A DNA stretch of 64,000 nucleotides from Chitinophagales bacterium (GTDB lineage: Bacteria > Bacteroidota > Bacteroidia > Chitinophagales > Chitinophagaceae), in NCBI GenBank assembly GCA_017303335.1, contig JAFLBK010000001.1, forward strand, positions 439,001 through 503,000, given 5' to 3'. The notes under the pieces were generated by a model. The model was given only the letters and a program-made list of their open reading frames with translations. It was not told the DNA's origin and did not search any database. Position numbers and translations under genes: made by a program. Shown one piece after another: positions 26,811 to 34,893 of the stretch. Within the stretch, counting starts at the first letter, position 1; each line of letters opens with the position of its first letter.

Positions 26811-28001
26811 ATGAAAAAGATCTCATTAATCAACGCCATCTCTCTTTTCCTGGTTGTGTTGGTTGTATCCGCTTCGATCGTACAGTGTAAAAAAGAAGGA
26901 GACATCATTAAGAATCTCGACAGGAGTTTTAAAGGAACTGCCGATTCTACCTTATATGCCTCTTTCTATGAAAGCAACACTGTGAGTACGGCCGATAACC
27001 CTGTTGATGTGAACGACGTCATCAAGTTCAGGGGTGTTCAAACGGTTTTACATGAATACTGCGGTACGTCTAACTGCCATGGTGGACCTATCGCTCCCCG
27101 ATTCGATTCGTACAGCGATGTAATGAAGTATGTAGCCGCCGGCAACCCGGAAGGAAGCAAACTCTGGGAATACCTTACCACCAACGACTTCAATAAAGCC
27201 ATGCCGCCGGTAAACTCCAACCACGAAATGACCATTACCGATAAATCCATTATTTACAACTGGATCAAAAACGGAGCGAAGGAAAGGCCCGATCTTAACG
27301 ACTTCAGGCCGGCTGCCGTAGCGTTGATCGCTACCGGTTGCGGTTCCGCCAACTGCCACAACCAGGCTACCGCTACCGGCGGATGGGCAAGAGCGGGTTT
27401 GCTCGGTACGCTGACAACTGCCGATACCTCACAATATATATATATCAACCCTTCCACCGGGGCCATTACCAATTACTGCCAGCTTTCCAATGCAACTATT
27501 CTTAACACCGTATGGACTTCCTATAAAGACAGTGTGAAGAAATTTTATTCCGATACGGTTGCGTTTGCCAGCTTCAGGCCCTGGAAAAAATTCTCCACAC
27601 CAAGGTCTGCCCTCAGCACCCGGGGTCCGTTAAACACGTACGATGATATCATCATGGATATCCTGTATCCGAAGAGTATACGCAGTTCCAGCAGCGTACT
27701 GTATACCGACCCGGTATCATTAAAAACATATTATGTAAGCGGCAATTACCTGAACGCAACCAGCTCCATGGTTACCCGTTGTGATTCCACCCTGCTGCTG
27801 GCCAACCCGTATACAGGTGTTTACGCCACGGCTCACCAGGGCGATATGGCCTACGGCGATGGCGGATTGAAACCAAATGAAGTAGCGTTGATCAAGGCCT
27901 GGTACTTTGCCGACCCGAACGTTCCAACCGTATGGAAATACGGAAATGCCAACGCCGGCATCTTCAAGTACAGGAAAACAGGAAAGATCATCAAACAATA
28001 A
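26811..28001 (+). CDS. Lipoprotein-like protein with two CX4CH heme motifs
   Basis: The 396-residue protein has an N-terminal hydrophobic segment ending at QC (a weak lipobox, Cys about residue 26) followed by KKEGD. It has two cysteine-histidine sites, CGTSNCH at 84-90 and CGSANCH at 177-183, both of the CX4CH type known from tetraheme cytochrome c3 and used by many Bacteroidota periplasmic cytochromes. The first is followed by a conserved pattern ending KAMPPVNS; a later helix, LKPNEVALIKAWYFADPN, resembles the final helix of cytochrome domains. It is the first gene of a plus-strand operon with a second such protein and DUF5777. Confidence 0.78.
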   Translation: MKKISLINAISLFLVVLVVSASIVQCKKEGDIIKNLDRSFKGTADSTLYASFYESNTVSTADNPVDVNDVIKFRGVQTVLHEYCGTSNCHGGPIAPRFDSYSDVMKYVAAGNPEGSKLWEYLTTNDFNKAMPPVNSNHEMTITDKSIIYNWIKNGAKERPDLNDFRPAAVALIATGCGSANCHNQATATGGWARAGLLGTLTTADTSQYIYINPSTGAITNYCQLSNATILNTVWTSYKDSVKKFYSDTVAFASFRPWKKFSTPRSALSTRGPLNTYDDIIMDILYPKSIRSSSSVLYTDPVSLKTYYVSGNYLNATSSMVTRCDSTLLLANPYTGVYATAHQGDMAYGDGGLKPNEVALIKAWYFADPNVPTVWKYGNANAGIFKYRKTGKIIKQ

Positions 28002-28032
28002 TCCCATCCGATCAACTTAAAATAACTGGTAT

Positions 28033-28647
28033 ATGAAAAAGATAATAATAACAATGGCGGTGATGACATCCATGCTGGTTTACCTGCTGTCATCCTGCTA
28101 CAAGAATAAAGAAGACATCCTGGCCCTGCCGACCATATCGTTCCGCAGCGATGTAGTGCCGATCATGGTTTCCGGCGGATGCGGCTGTCACAACAACGGC
28201 ATCGCCACCCGGGCTGTTCAGTTCTCACATGCCGATACCATTTTCTATGACGCCATCCTGGGCCGAACCGGTTTGTTCGACGCATGGGTGAACGGTGGTA
28301 TACATCCGGGAGCCGGTTCCATCGACTTCACTGCTAACCAGAAAAGCATTATCAAAACCTGGATCGCACAGGGTGCCAAAGATGACGGAGGCGGTTGCTC
28401 AGTAAATGGTTCTATTACCTATACTGCCAAGATCCTCCCAATCTATAACACCAGTTGTAAAGGATCTACCTGCCATGGCGGCATCGCCACTGCGCTGGAC
28501 TACAGCAAGATGGTAGCCAAGAAAGATGTGCTTACAACCATGCTGAACAGCGGCGGCGCTACCGGACACCCCGGCCCTGCTTTGAGCCTGAGCACCTGCA
28601 CCGTAAACACATTCAAGGAATGGATCGCACAGGGAACACCACAATAA
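28033..28647 (+). CDS. Cytochrome-like lipoprotein with CGCH and CX4CH sites
   Basis: A 204-residue lipoprotein (lipobox LSSC). Two similar halves each start with a V/ILPI motif: the first has the contracted CGCH at 50-53, the second has CKGSTCH at 142-148 followed by GG. Each half ends in an IKTWIAQGA- or FKEWIAQGT-type helix typical of cytochrome c domains. The first site is too short for an ordinary heme c motif, so it may not carry heme, or may use an unusual attachment. It lies 31 bases after the larger CX4CH protein and 38 bases before the barrel gene. Confidence 0.75.
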   Translation: MKKIIITMAVMTSMLVYLLSSCYKNKEDILALPTISFRSDVVPIMVSGGCGCHNNGIATRAVQFSHADTIFYDAILGRTGLFDAWVNGGIHPGAGSIDFTANQKSIIKTWIAQGAKDDGGGCSVNGSITYTAKILPIYNTSCKGSTCHGGIATALDYSKMVAKKDVLTTMLNSGGATGHPGPALSLSTCTVNTFKEWIAQGTPQ

Positions 28648-28685
28648 AGAAAACAGAAACCAATCATTAACTAAAAAAGATCATT

Positions 28686-29600
28686 ATGAAAAAGATATTC
28701 GCTGCGTTGATCCTTTGCTTCGGCCTGTTTTCTGTGGCCCTGGCGCAGGAAGCGGCAGACTCCATGAAAAAAGAAGCCCCCGCCAAAAAATTCGTGCGGA
28801 CCACCTTCAACTCCACCAAGATCATTAACATGCAAAGCGTGGAGATGGTAAGCAAGGGCAACCTGCAGTTCCTGATCTCTCACCACTTCAGTCATATCTG
28901 GAACAAGGACGGCGGTTCTCAAAACATCGCCCAGTTCTTCGGTATCAACTCCGGTGTGGCACATACGTATATGTCATTCGACTATACCCCGGTTAACTTC
29001 ATGAACGTGGGTGTGGCTTTCGCCGGCAGTTCCAAATACGAAGGATTCCTGAAATTCAGGATCCTGCGCCAGCAAACCGGCGCCCGGAACATCCCCGTAT
29101 CACTGGCGCTCTATTCTATGATGAATGTGAACACCGCCAAAGATCCGGACATCGACTTCTCCGGCAACAAGATCGCTTTCTTGAACCAGTTGCTCATCGC
29201 CCGGAAATTCAACAGTAAGTTCTCCCTGCAACTGGCGCCTACCTGGATACACTTCAACGTGGTTCCCTATGGCATCAACAACAGCAATGAAGTGTTCTCA
29301 CTCGGCATTGCCGGAAAATACAAAGCTACCAGCAAGCTGAACATCACCCTCGAATACGCCCGCCAGCTGAATATGTATGAAAACCTGATCAGCAAGAACG
29401 GCGCTATTCTGAATTATCAGCCCGACCTGCTTTCACTCGGCATCGAACTGAACTCCGGCAGTCACCTGTTCCAGTTCTACATAGGCAACTCAACCGACGC
29501 CTCCCTGATCGACCAGCTGGCCCGGAATAACAGCAGCATCAAAGACGGCAACTTCGCCTTTGGCTTTACCATCAACCGTACCATGAGCCTGAAAAAATAG
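28686..29600 (+). CDS. DUF5777 family outer-membrane beta-barrel protein
   Basis: The 304-residue protein has a signal peptide (1-20). It then has alternating beta strands, opening with LQFLISHHFSHIW after an NMQSVEMV segment, passing through YMSFDYTPVNFMNVGVAF, and ending in a terminal strand with FGFTINRTMSLKK. The HHFSHI histidines near the first strand and the repeated N/Y-rich loops fit the DUF5777 family. It follows the two cytochrome-like lipoproteins directly and shares their terminator. Function unknown; a pore next to surface cytochromes is my inference. Confidence 0.85.
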   Translation: MKKIFAALILCFGLFSVALAQEAADSMKKEAPAKKFVRTTFNSTKIINMQSVEMVSKGNLQFLISHHFSHIWNKDGGSQNIAQFFGINSGVAHTYMSFDYTPVNFMNVGVAFAGSSKYEGFLKFRILRQQTGARNIPVSLALYSMMNVNTAKDPDIDFSGNKIAFLNQLLIARKFNSKFSLQLAPTWIHFNVVPYGINNSNEVFSLGIAGKYKATSKLNITLEYARQLNMYENLISKNGAILNYQPDLLSLGIELNSGSHLFQFYIGNSTDASLIDQLARNNSSIKDGNFAFGFTINRTMSLKK

Positions 29601-29623
29601 GAGAGATAATATACAGTCAGGAT

Positions 29624-29660
29624 ACAGTCCCCACGGTTTCGTGGGGACTGTTCATTTTAT
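29624..29660 (+). terminator. Terminator after the DUF5777 operon
   Basis: ACAGTCCCCAC at 29624-29634 pairs perfectly with GTGGGGACTGT at 29641-29651, extendable by one pair to a GTTT loop, followed by a T-rich tail. It also separates the operon from the converging rsmA. Confidence 0.85.
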
Positions 29661-30409
29661 TTCATCCGGAACGTAAGCGCCGCGAATTCTTCCACGCTCA
29701 GCGTTTCGGCCCGCCTGTTGAAAACGGGGTCCTGCAGCGCCGCTTCATCGAACAAGCCCCGTACGGCGTTGCGCAGTGTTTTACGCCGCTGGTTAAAGGC
29801 TGTTTTCACCAATACCCAGAAAGCCCGTTCACTTTTATAAACCGGGTCCTGCGTTTTCCTGCGCAGCCGGATCACACCGCTCATTACCTTGGGTGGCGGA
29901 TCGAAACAGTTCGGGCCTACGTCGAACAGGTATTCCACCGTATAATACGCCTGCACCAAAACACTCAACACGCCGTATACCTTGTTTCCCTCTTTCGACG
30001 CCGCCCTTTCGGCCACTTCTTTCTGGAACATACCGATGATGCAGGGTACATCGTCTTTCCAGTCGAGCACCTTGAAAAGGATCTGGGTAGATATGTTGTA
30101 GGGGAAATTTCCAATAACGAGGAATGGTTCGGTAAAAGGCTTTTGCATATCCAGGAAACTCTGGTGAATGAGTTTATTCTTCAGGCCGGGATATTGCTTC
30201 AACAGGTATTGCACTTTCTCTTCATCCAGTTCCACCGCTTTGAAATCAACCGCAGGCAGTTCCATGATGTGCCTGGTGAGCGCCCCGGCGCCCGGCCCTA
30301 CTTCCAGCAACCGTTCGAACCGCTCTTCCTGCAGCACGGTCACGATCTTGCGGATGATATTCTCATCCCGCAGGAAATGCTGCCCCAGTGATTTTTTCAG
30401 CGTGTACAT
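29657..30409 (-). CDS. rsmA: 16S rRNA dimethyladenosine transferase RsmA (KsgA)
   Basis: RsmA dimethylates two adjacent adenines near the 3' end of 16S rRNA during 30S assembly, using S-adenosylmethionine. The 250-residue protein has the N-terminal GQHFL (9-13), the SAM-binding GPGAG at 38-42, the acidic ribose contact in AVELDE, and the catalytic NFPY at 101-104 (the NLPY motif, with Phe as in other Bacteroidota), followed by the FxPPP-type segment CFDPPPKV. Length is normal. Its promoter probably lies inside the terminator of the T9SS cargo upstream. Confidence 0.96.
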   Translation of the reverse strand: MYTLKKSLGQHFLRDENIIRKIVTVLQEERFERLLEVGPGAGALTRHIMELPAVDFKAVELDEEKVQYLLKQYPGLKNKLIHQSFLDMQKPFTEPFLVIGNFPYNISTQILFKVLDWKDDVPCIIGMFQKEVAERAASKEGNKVYGVLSVLVQAYYTVEYLFDVGPNCFDPPPKVMSGVIRLRRKTQDPVYKSERAFWVLVKTAFNQRRKTLRNAVRGLFDEAALQDPVFNRRAETLSVEEFAALTFRMK

Positions 30410-30415
30410 GCCGGC

Positions 30416-30423
30416 AAAAGTAA
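30416..30423 (-). promoter_or_regulatory. TAnnTTTG box directly before rsmA
   Basis: TACTTTTG on the minus strand is an exact -7 match only 6 bases before the ATG at 30409, just behind a terminator's U-run. If used, transcription would start at or next to the start codon. Confidence 0.3.
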
Positions 30424-30426
30424 GAT

Positions 30427-30454
30427 AAAAAAAGGCGGCCCTTGCGGGGCCGCC
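30427..30454 (-). terminator. Terminator of the T9SS cargo gene at 30474
   Basis: On the minus strand, an 8-base-pair GC-rich stem (30447-30454 with 30434-30441, 5-base loop) is followed by seven U residues. It lies 20 bases past the stop codon. Confidence 0.88.
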
Positions 30455-30473
30455 CAGCCATACATCATGAAAA

Positions 30474-33400
30474 CTATTTCGACAGCACCAGGCGTGCTGT
30501 TAATACCTCGCCTTCCAGGATCACCTGCACCAGGTAGGTGCCCGCCGCGAAGCGATCGAGATTGCGCAGTTGCAGGGTATTGGCGCCTGTTTGTACTTTT
30601 AGTTTTTCCACGAGAACAACTTTACCTGCCGGGTCTACCAGCCGGATACGGAGTTCCGCGTTTTTGTTCGACGTGAACAGGAGCTGCACATGATCCTTAC
30701 CCGGGTTGGGTAAGATGCTGAGCGCCGTAATTCCGGAACGCAGGCGTATCACCAGTACATTGCTGTATTGTATCTCCCCGGCCTTACCGATCACCCTGAT
30801 GCGGTAATAAATGATCTCCTTGCTGATGCCGGATATATCATCGGTGTAACTGAGATCCTGCTGCTGGTTAAGCGGTACGGGATCCCATACCGAACCCATT
30901 TTGTAATAGTCTGTATTATTTGTACTTCGTTCCACCTCAAAATGATCCACTTCCTTAACTGCAATAACCGACCAGTTCAACCGGATGGTATTCGCCTGCC
31001 GGGTTCCGGTAAGCTGCAGGAATTCCACCGGCAGCACCACACCCACAAAACGCCAGTCGCGGTTATTCTGCCAGCCGAGTTTCCGCTGAACCGTTGTTCG
31101 TGAACCCGGCGCCGGATCGCCGGTAAACGATCCGCCATTACCCATGAGGTACGAAGTGCCTTTGATATTGGTCACCGAATTCAGGGAATCGAAACGGTTG
31201 TCGAGTCCGTCGCCGTCGGTATCCAGCCCGGTCAGTGTTACGTTATCATCCGCGATGCCATTGAGGTTGAAATCGTTTCCTTCCACGATATCGGGCTGCC
31301 CGTCGGCATCGGTATCCAGGTCGCGGTAATCGGGTGTACCATCGCCATCGTGATCGTACACAAATATGCCCGATCCGCCGAAGCCAACGATGTTATCATA
31401 GGTGTTCACCAATCCATCGCCATCGGTATCCGTTGTTCCGGGAAGCAGGTAGCCGGCGGTAGACATGCCTTCGATATTATCGGGTATACCATCGTCATCG
31501 GAATCGATGTCGAGGAAATCGGGATAAGGATCCGAATCACTGGCGTTGAGGTTCAATGCCAGGAGCGAAGAAACGGCCGTTGCCCAACCATCGCTCCCGA
31601 TGCTGCCGTCCACGATGCCGTTGAAATTGGCGTCGGTGAAGCCAGCTTCGATCACATCCACGATGCCGTCGCCGTCGCTGTCGAGGTCGTAGGCATTCGG
31701 CCTGAAATCGCGGTCTTTGTTTTTATTCGGGTAATTGTCGGCCCTGCCATCTACCGGGCTCAGATCCGGGCCCGTTTTCAGCAACGCCGTAGCGGATACA
31801 AAACCATCTGCCAGGCCATCGCCGTTCAGATCGGCGAAGCCATCAATCTTTCCATTATTGTTCGCATCCGTGCCGAGGGCTTCAATAACATCCGGGATAC
31901 CATCGTTGTCGCTGTCGCTGTCGAGGTAATTCGGAACAGCGTCCCCGTCGAAATCCTGGGCGCCCAGTCCTACGTTAGAACCGGCCACACCCGTGTTGTT
32001 CGCGTCTACATTTTGCGAGAAGCCGTCATTATCTGTATCGATATAATTATCGATGACGCCATCGCCGTCCGTATCTACCCCATAGGATTCCACCACATCG
32101 GGAATGCCGTCGTTATCACTGTCGAGATCGTATTGGTTGGGAATACCGTCGAGGTCTTTATCGCATTTATCATTCACCCCGTCGCCGTTGGTATCGAGCC
32201 ATCCTTTCCAGTAACCGGTATCCTGGAAATTCGGAATGCCGTCGTTATCGCCATCAGCGCCCCAGTCGAAATTATCATTCACGCCGTCGCTGTTATTATC
32301 CACATAGCCCGGATAAGTGGGATCGTTCCAGTTAGGTACGCCGTTGCTGTTCGCATCCTGCAGCGCAACCGGGTCGTCGAATTCCACATAGTCGGGAATG
32401 CCGTCGTTGTCGTCGTCGATATCCGGGCAAGGTGTAATGATCACCTGTATCCGGGCCGTATCCGAACAACCAGCCCCGTTACTGAAATAAGCCCAGTACA
32501 CATGCGATGAAGTAACCGGTGTTGCCGGGTTGTATACATTGGCGGGAATGAATGGCTGCGCCGAATAGAATGTATAGCCCGCGAAACGCGATGCGGGCAA
32601 CAGGATGCTTAATACCGGGCACCCGTTGATCAGCAGGGTATCTTTCGGGCTGAAGCAGGTTCCTGAAACGGGATTGATAACAGGCCCCTTGATGATACAG
32701 CCCGAGGTGCTCACGCCGCTCGAATCGTACAAAACGGCGCCGGAGCGTTTACCATTATAACTTACCCGTGCTTCGTTGCGCACCGAACCGATGCAGGAAA
32801 GCACATCGCAGGAAGAAGCGGTGCGTACATCAAACTGTACCGTACCACTTACGCCCGGACCGATATTACCGCCCGTGAGCGCATTGGCGCCTGTACCCAC
32901 CCGCAACACCACCCGGTTATTGGCAAAGTCGTATTCGGCCTGGTCGTCGCCCGACGCATCCGTTTTAGCCACGCCGTTGATGCGCAAACTGCCCGCTACA
33001 TACGAAGTGCCGAGCGGGATATTGTCGTAGATGATGGTATTGGTACTGGAGTCGTTTCCGACGTTATTAAAGTTGACCTGGTACCGGAGCAGATCGCCGG
33101 GCACCAGTGATCCGCCATTGATATCGGTAGCCGTTTTATCAAACGCGAATGCCGGGTTGTATTGCGAGATAGACGTGGTCAATACCTGGATCGAATAGTT
33201 CTCACTCGGGGAAGAGAAGCGAACCGTTGCGCCTGTCTGGTTATTGCTCAGTTGCGCATTCAAGGTATTCGGCAGGTCGAAGATCGAAGCGTCGTAACCC
33301 AGTGTATTCTGGAAGGCGGGGCTTCGGGTAGTGGTGACAGAACCCATGTAAGATATCTTACTGTTCCAGGCATCCTGTGTACCGTTGAGTGGTATCGTGG

Positions 33401-34820
33401 TGGTTGCCATGTTATAGAACAGGGGCGCTCCGTTCTGCTTAAAGGCAAACGAATCCGAAGATCCCCTGTCGCCATCAAACACCACGGCGCCGAGTTCGCA
33501 ACTCACCGGGCCGGATGGCGGCGTTAAGAAGCCGCTGATGTTAACATTTACTGCCGGGTCGCCCTGGTTGATGATCGTACATCCATCAAATACGGTAAGA
33601 TTCCTTGGTTGCAGGGATGGATTGGAATAGGCGATCACGATCGTCCATCCGCCGCAGGCGTTATTGATGCCGATCGGCCCTACCACATCCGCTACGGTAT
33701 ACGTTCCGTTCGGATTGGTGGCATTGACCAATGAGGTGATATCAACAAAGCAGAGGTAACCTGTATGCGGCAGGCCGGGCGAAAAAGCGGCGCTTACCTT
33801 ATCGGTTTGGGTGGACGTAAGTGTTTGGTAACTGCCTGCGCCGGGGATTTTCAATTTCACTGTATTGTACCCGGCGGTTTGCCAGGTACTGTCGGTTCCG
33901 CTGGTACCCTGATCGGCTCCCCAATACAAACCCGCGAACAATATATGCGAACAGGAAGGAAGGTTAAGATCCGCAGAGCTGGAGTTCTGCGTTCCTCCGT
34001 TCTCGAGACCCAGCACCTGCATATCGAACGACATATCAGCCGATGTAGCCGAGCGAAGATGCACTTCCACCGCGATCGTATTGGTACCCGCAGTAAAGAA
34101 CGAAGTACTCAGGTTGGTGGAAACCGCTTCAGCAGCGCCGGGGGTAACGTTGGCCGAAGCCAGTGTGGCATAAGACGGTGTACCGGCCGGCATGTTGTTC
34201 CGGTATCGTTCGGTACCATTTATATATACCACGATACCGTCGTCGCGAAGCATATTAAGTTGAATCGCGTAAAAAGTTGTGGAGAGTTCCGCCGCTGTAA
34301 ACGATACTGTTTTCCGGAAATAGTAAGCGGTGTACTTACTGCCCGCTGCAGGCGTACAGATGGGAGTTTGTCCACTGGGCAAACAGGTTGCCTGGCTGGC
34401 GCTGAACCCGTATTTACCGGCTCCATTCACCGGGGAAGCCCCGGTATTCCAGGCGGCGGTCATGCTGTAAGCGGGTTGTTTCCAGTCGACCCCCACCGGG
34501 CTATTGGCCGGAGCCGAATTGGCAGCGTGGTAGTTCCACACGCTGCCGAAGGCGATCTTGGTGGTGGGCGCGGGATTATCGATATCGATATTGATACCCG
34601 CCGTGGAGTTATCCTTACTGGTGCCGGTGGGCGGAGGTTCACCCGTACCGGGATTACCCGAGCCAACGCCGGCTGAAGAGATGATGCTGTTGGATACGTA
34701 CACTATATTCCCCCGAACGGAAGAATTATAGTACCGTGGTGTGAACGGTCGTATTACCTGCGCCTGTGCCGAGGCCACGAACAGCAGCACAAAGGACGTA
34801 CAGCGTACAATTGTTTTCAT
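30474..34820 (-). CDS. Giant T9SS-secreted thrombospondin type-3 repeat protein (cargo A)
   Basis: A 1,448-residue extracellular protein. Order: signal peptide 1-21; a beta-sandwich module at about 90-275 with RDDGIVVYINGTE and NTIAVEVH; a Cys-containing domain with ILFAGLYWG at about 285-550; a DUF11-like domain at about 560-675 (KTATDINGG, YDNIPLGTSYV); a Cys-rich linker; then calcium-binding thrombospondin type-3 repeats (DxDxDGxxD) at about 800-1,208; and a C-terminal T9SS sorting domain from about 1,367 (LPNPGKD through LVLSK). Secretion across the outer membrane by T9SS is expected. Two close paralogues follow at 37356 and 47615. Start at 34820 (MKTIVRC), seven codons inside the longest frame. 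Confidence 0.9.
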   Translation of the reverse strand: MKTIVRCTSFVLLFVASAQAQVIRPFTPRYYNSSVRGNIVYVSNSIISSAGVGSGNPGTGEPPPTGTSKDNSTAGINIDIDNPAPTTKIAFGSVWNYHAANSAPANSPVGVDWKQPAYSMTAAWNTGASPVNGAGKYGFSASQATCLPSGQTPICTPAAGSKYTAYYFRKTVSFTAAELSTTFYAIQLNMLRDDGIVVYINGTERYRNNMPAGTPSYATLASANVTPGAAEAVSTNLSTSFFTAGTNTIAVEVHLRSATSADMSFDMQVLGLENGGTQNSSSADLNLPSCSHILFAGLYWGADQGTSGTDSTWQTAGYNTVKLKIPGAGSYQTLTSTQTDKVSAAFSPGLPHTGYLCFVDITSLVNATNPNGTYTVADVVGPIGINNACGGWTIVIAYSNPSLQPRNLTVFDGCTIINQGDPAVNVNISGFLTPPSGPVSCELGAVVFDGDRGSSDSFAFKQNGAPLFYNMATTTIPLNGTQDAWNSKISYMGSVTTTRSPAFQNTLGYDASIFDLPNTLNAQLSNNQTGATVRFSSPSENYSIQVLTTSISQYNPAFAFDKTATDINGGSLVPGDLLRYQVNFNNVGNDSSTNTIIYDNIPLGTSYVAGSLRINGVAKTDASGDDQAEYDFANNRVVLRVGTGANALTGGNIGPGVSGTVQFDVRTASSCDVLSCIGSVRNEARVSYNGKRSGAVLYDSSGVSTSGCIIKGPVINPVSGTCFSPKDTLLINGCPVLSILLPASRFAGYTFYSAQPFIPANVYNPATPVTSSHVYWAYFSNGAGCSDTARIQVIITPCPDIDDDNDGIPDYVEFDDPVALQDANSNGVPNWNDPTYPGYVDNNSDGVNDNFDWGADGDNDGIPNFQDTGYWKGWLDTNGDGVNDKCDKDLDGIPNQYDLDSDNDGIPDVVESYGVDTDGDGVIDNYIDTDNDGFSQNVDANNTGVAGSNVGLGAQDFDGDAVPNYLDSDSDNDGIPDVIEALGTDANNNGKIDGFADLNGDGLADGFVSATALLKTGPDLSPVDGRADNYPNKNKDRDFRPNAYDLDSDGDGIVDVIEAGFTDANFNGIVDGSIGSDGWATAVSSLLALNLNASDSDPYPDFLDIDSDDDGIPDNIEGMSTAGYLLPGTTDTDGDGLVNTYDNIVGFGGSGIFVYDHDGDGTPDYRDLDTDADGQPDIVEGNDFNLNGIADDNVTLTGLDTDGDGLDNRFDSLNSVTNIKGTSYLMGNGGSFTGDPAPGSRTTVQRKLGWQNNRDWRFVGVVLPVEFLQLTGTRQANTIRLNWSVIAVKEVDHFEVERSTNNTDYYKMGSVWDPVPLNQQQDLSYTDDISGISKEIIYYRIRVIGKAGEIQYSNVLVIRLRSGITALSILPNPGKDHVQLLFTSNKNAELRIRLVDPAGKVVLVEKLKVQTGANTLQLRNLDRFAAGTYLVQVILEGEVLTARLVLSK
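31180..32440 (-). repeat. Thrombospondin type-3 repeat array in cargo A
   Basis: About 400 codons of DSDNDGIPD- and DTDGDGLDN-type repeats with irregular spacing. They are protein-level calcium-binding repeats, not a DNA tandem array. Confidence 0.85.
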
Positions 34821-34893
34821 AATCGGATGTCTGTTTTTCACCGGTTTCGTTTCCGGAACCGGCTTTTGAATATTGGTTGTATGGCTTCCGGTT

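Noticed and set aside
31350..32510. A 386-codon plus-strand open frame rich in I, V and A, opposite the thrombospondin repeats of cargo A; similar frames lie at 33765-34676 and 48947-49945
   Set aside because: They mirror the GAT/GAC-rich repeats of the real genes, have no signal, domain or neighbouring context, and arise wherever the DxDxDG repeats are read in reverse.
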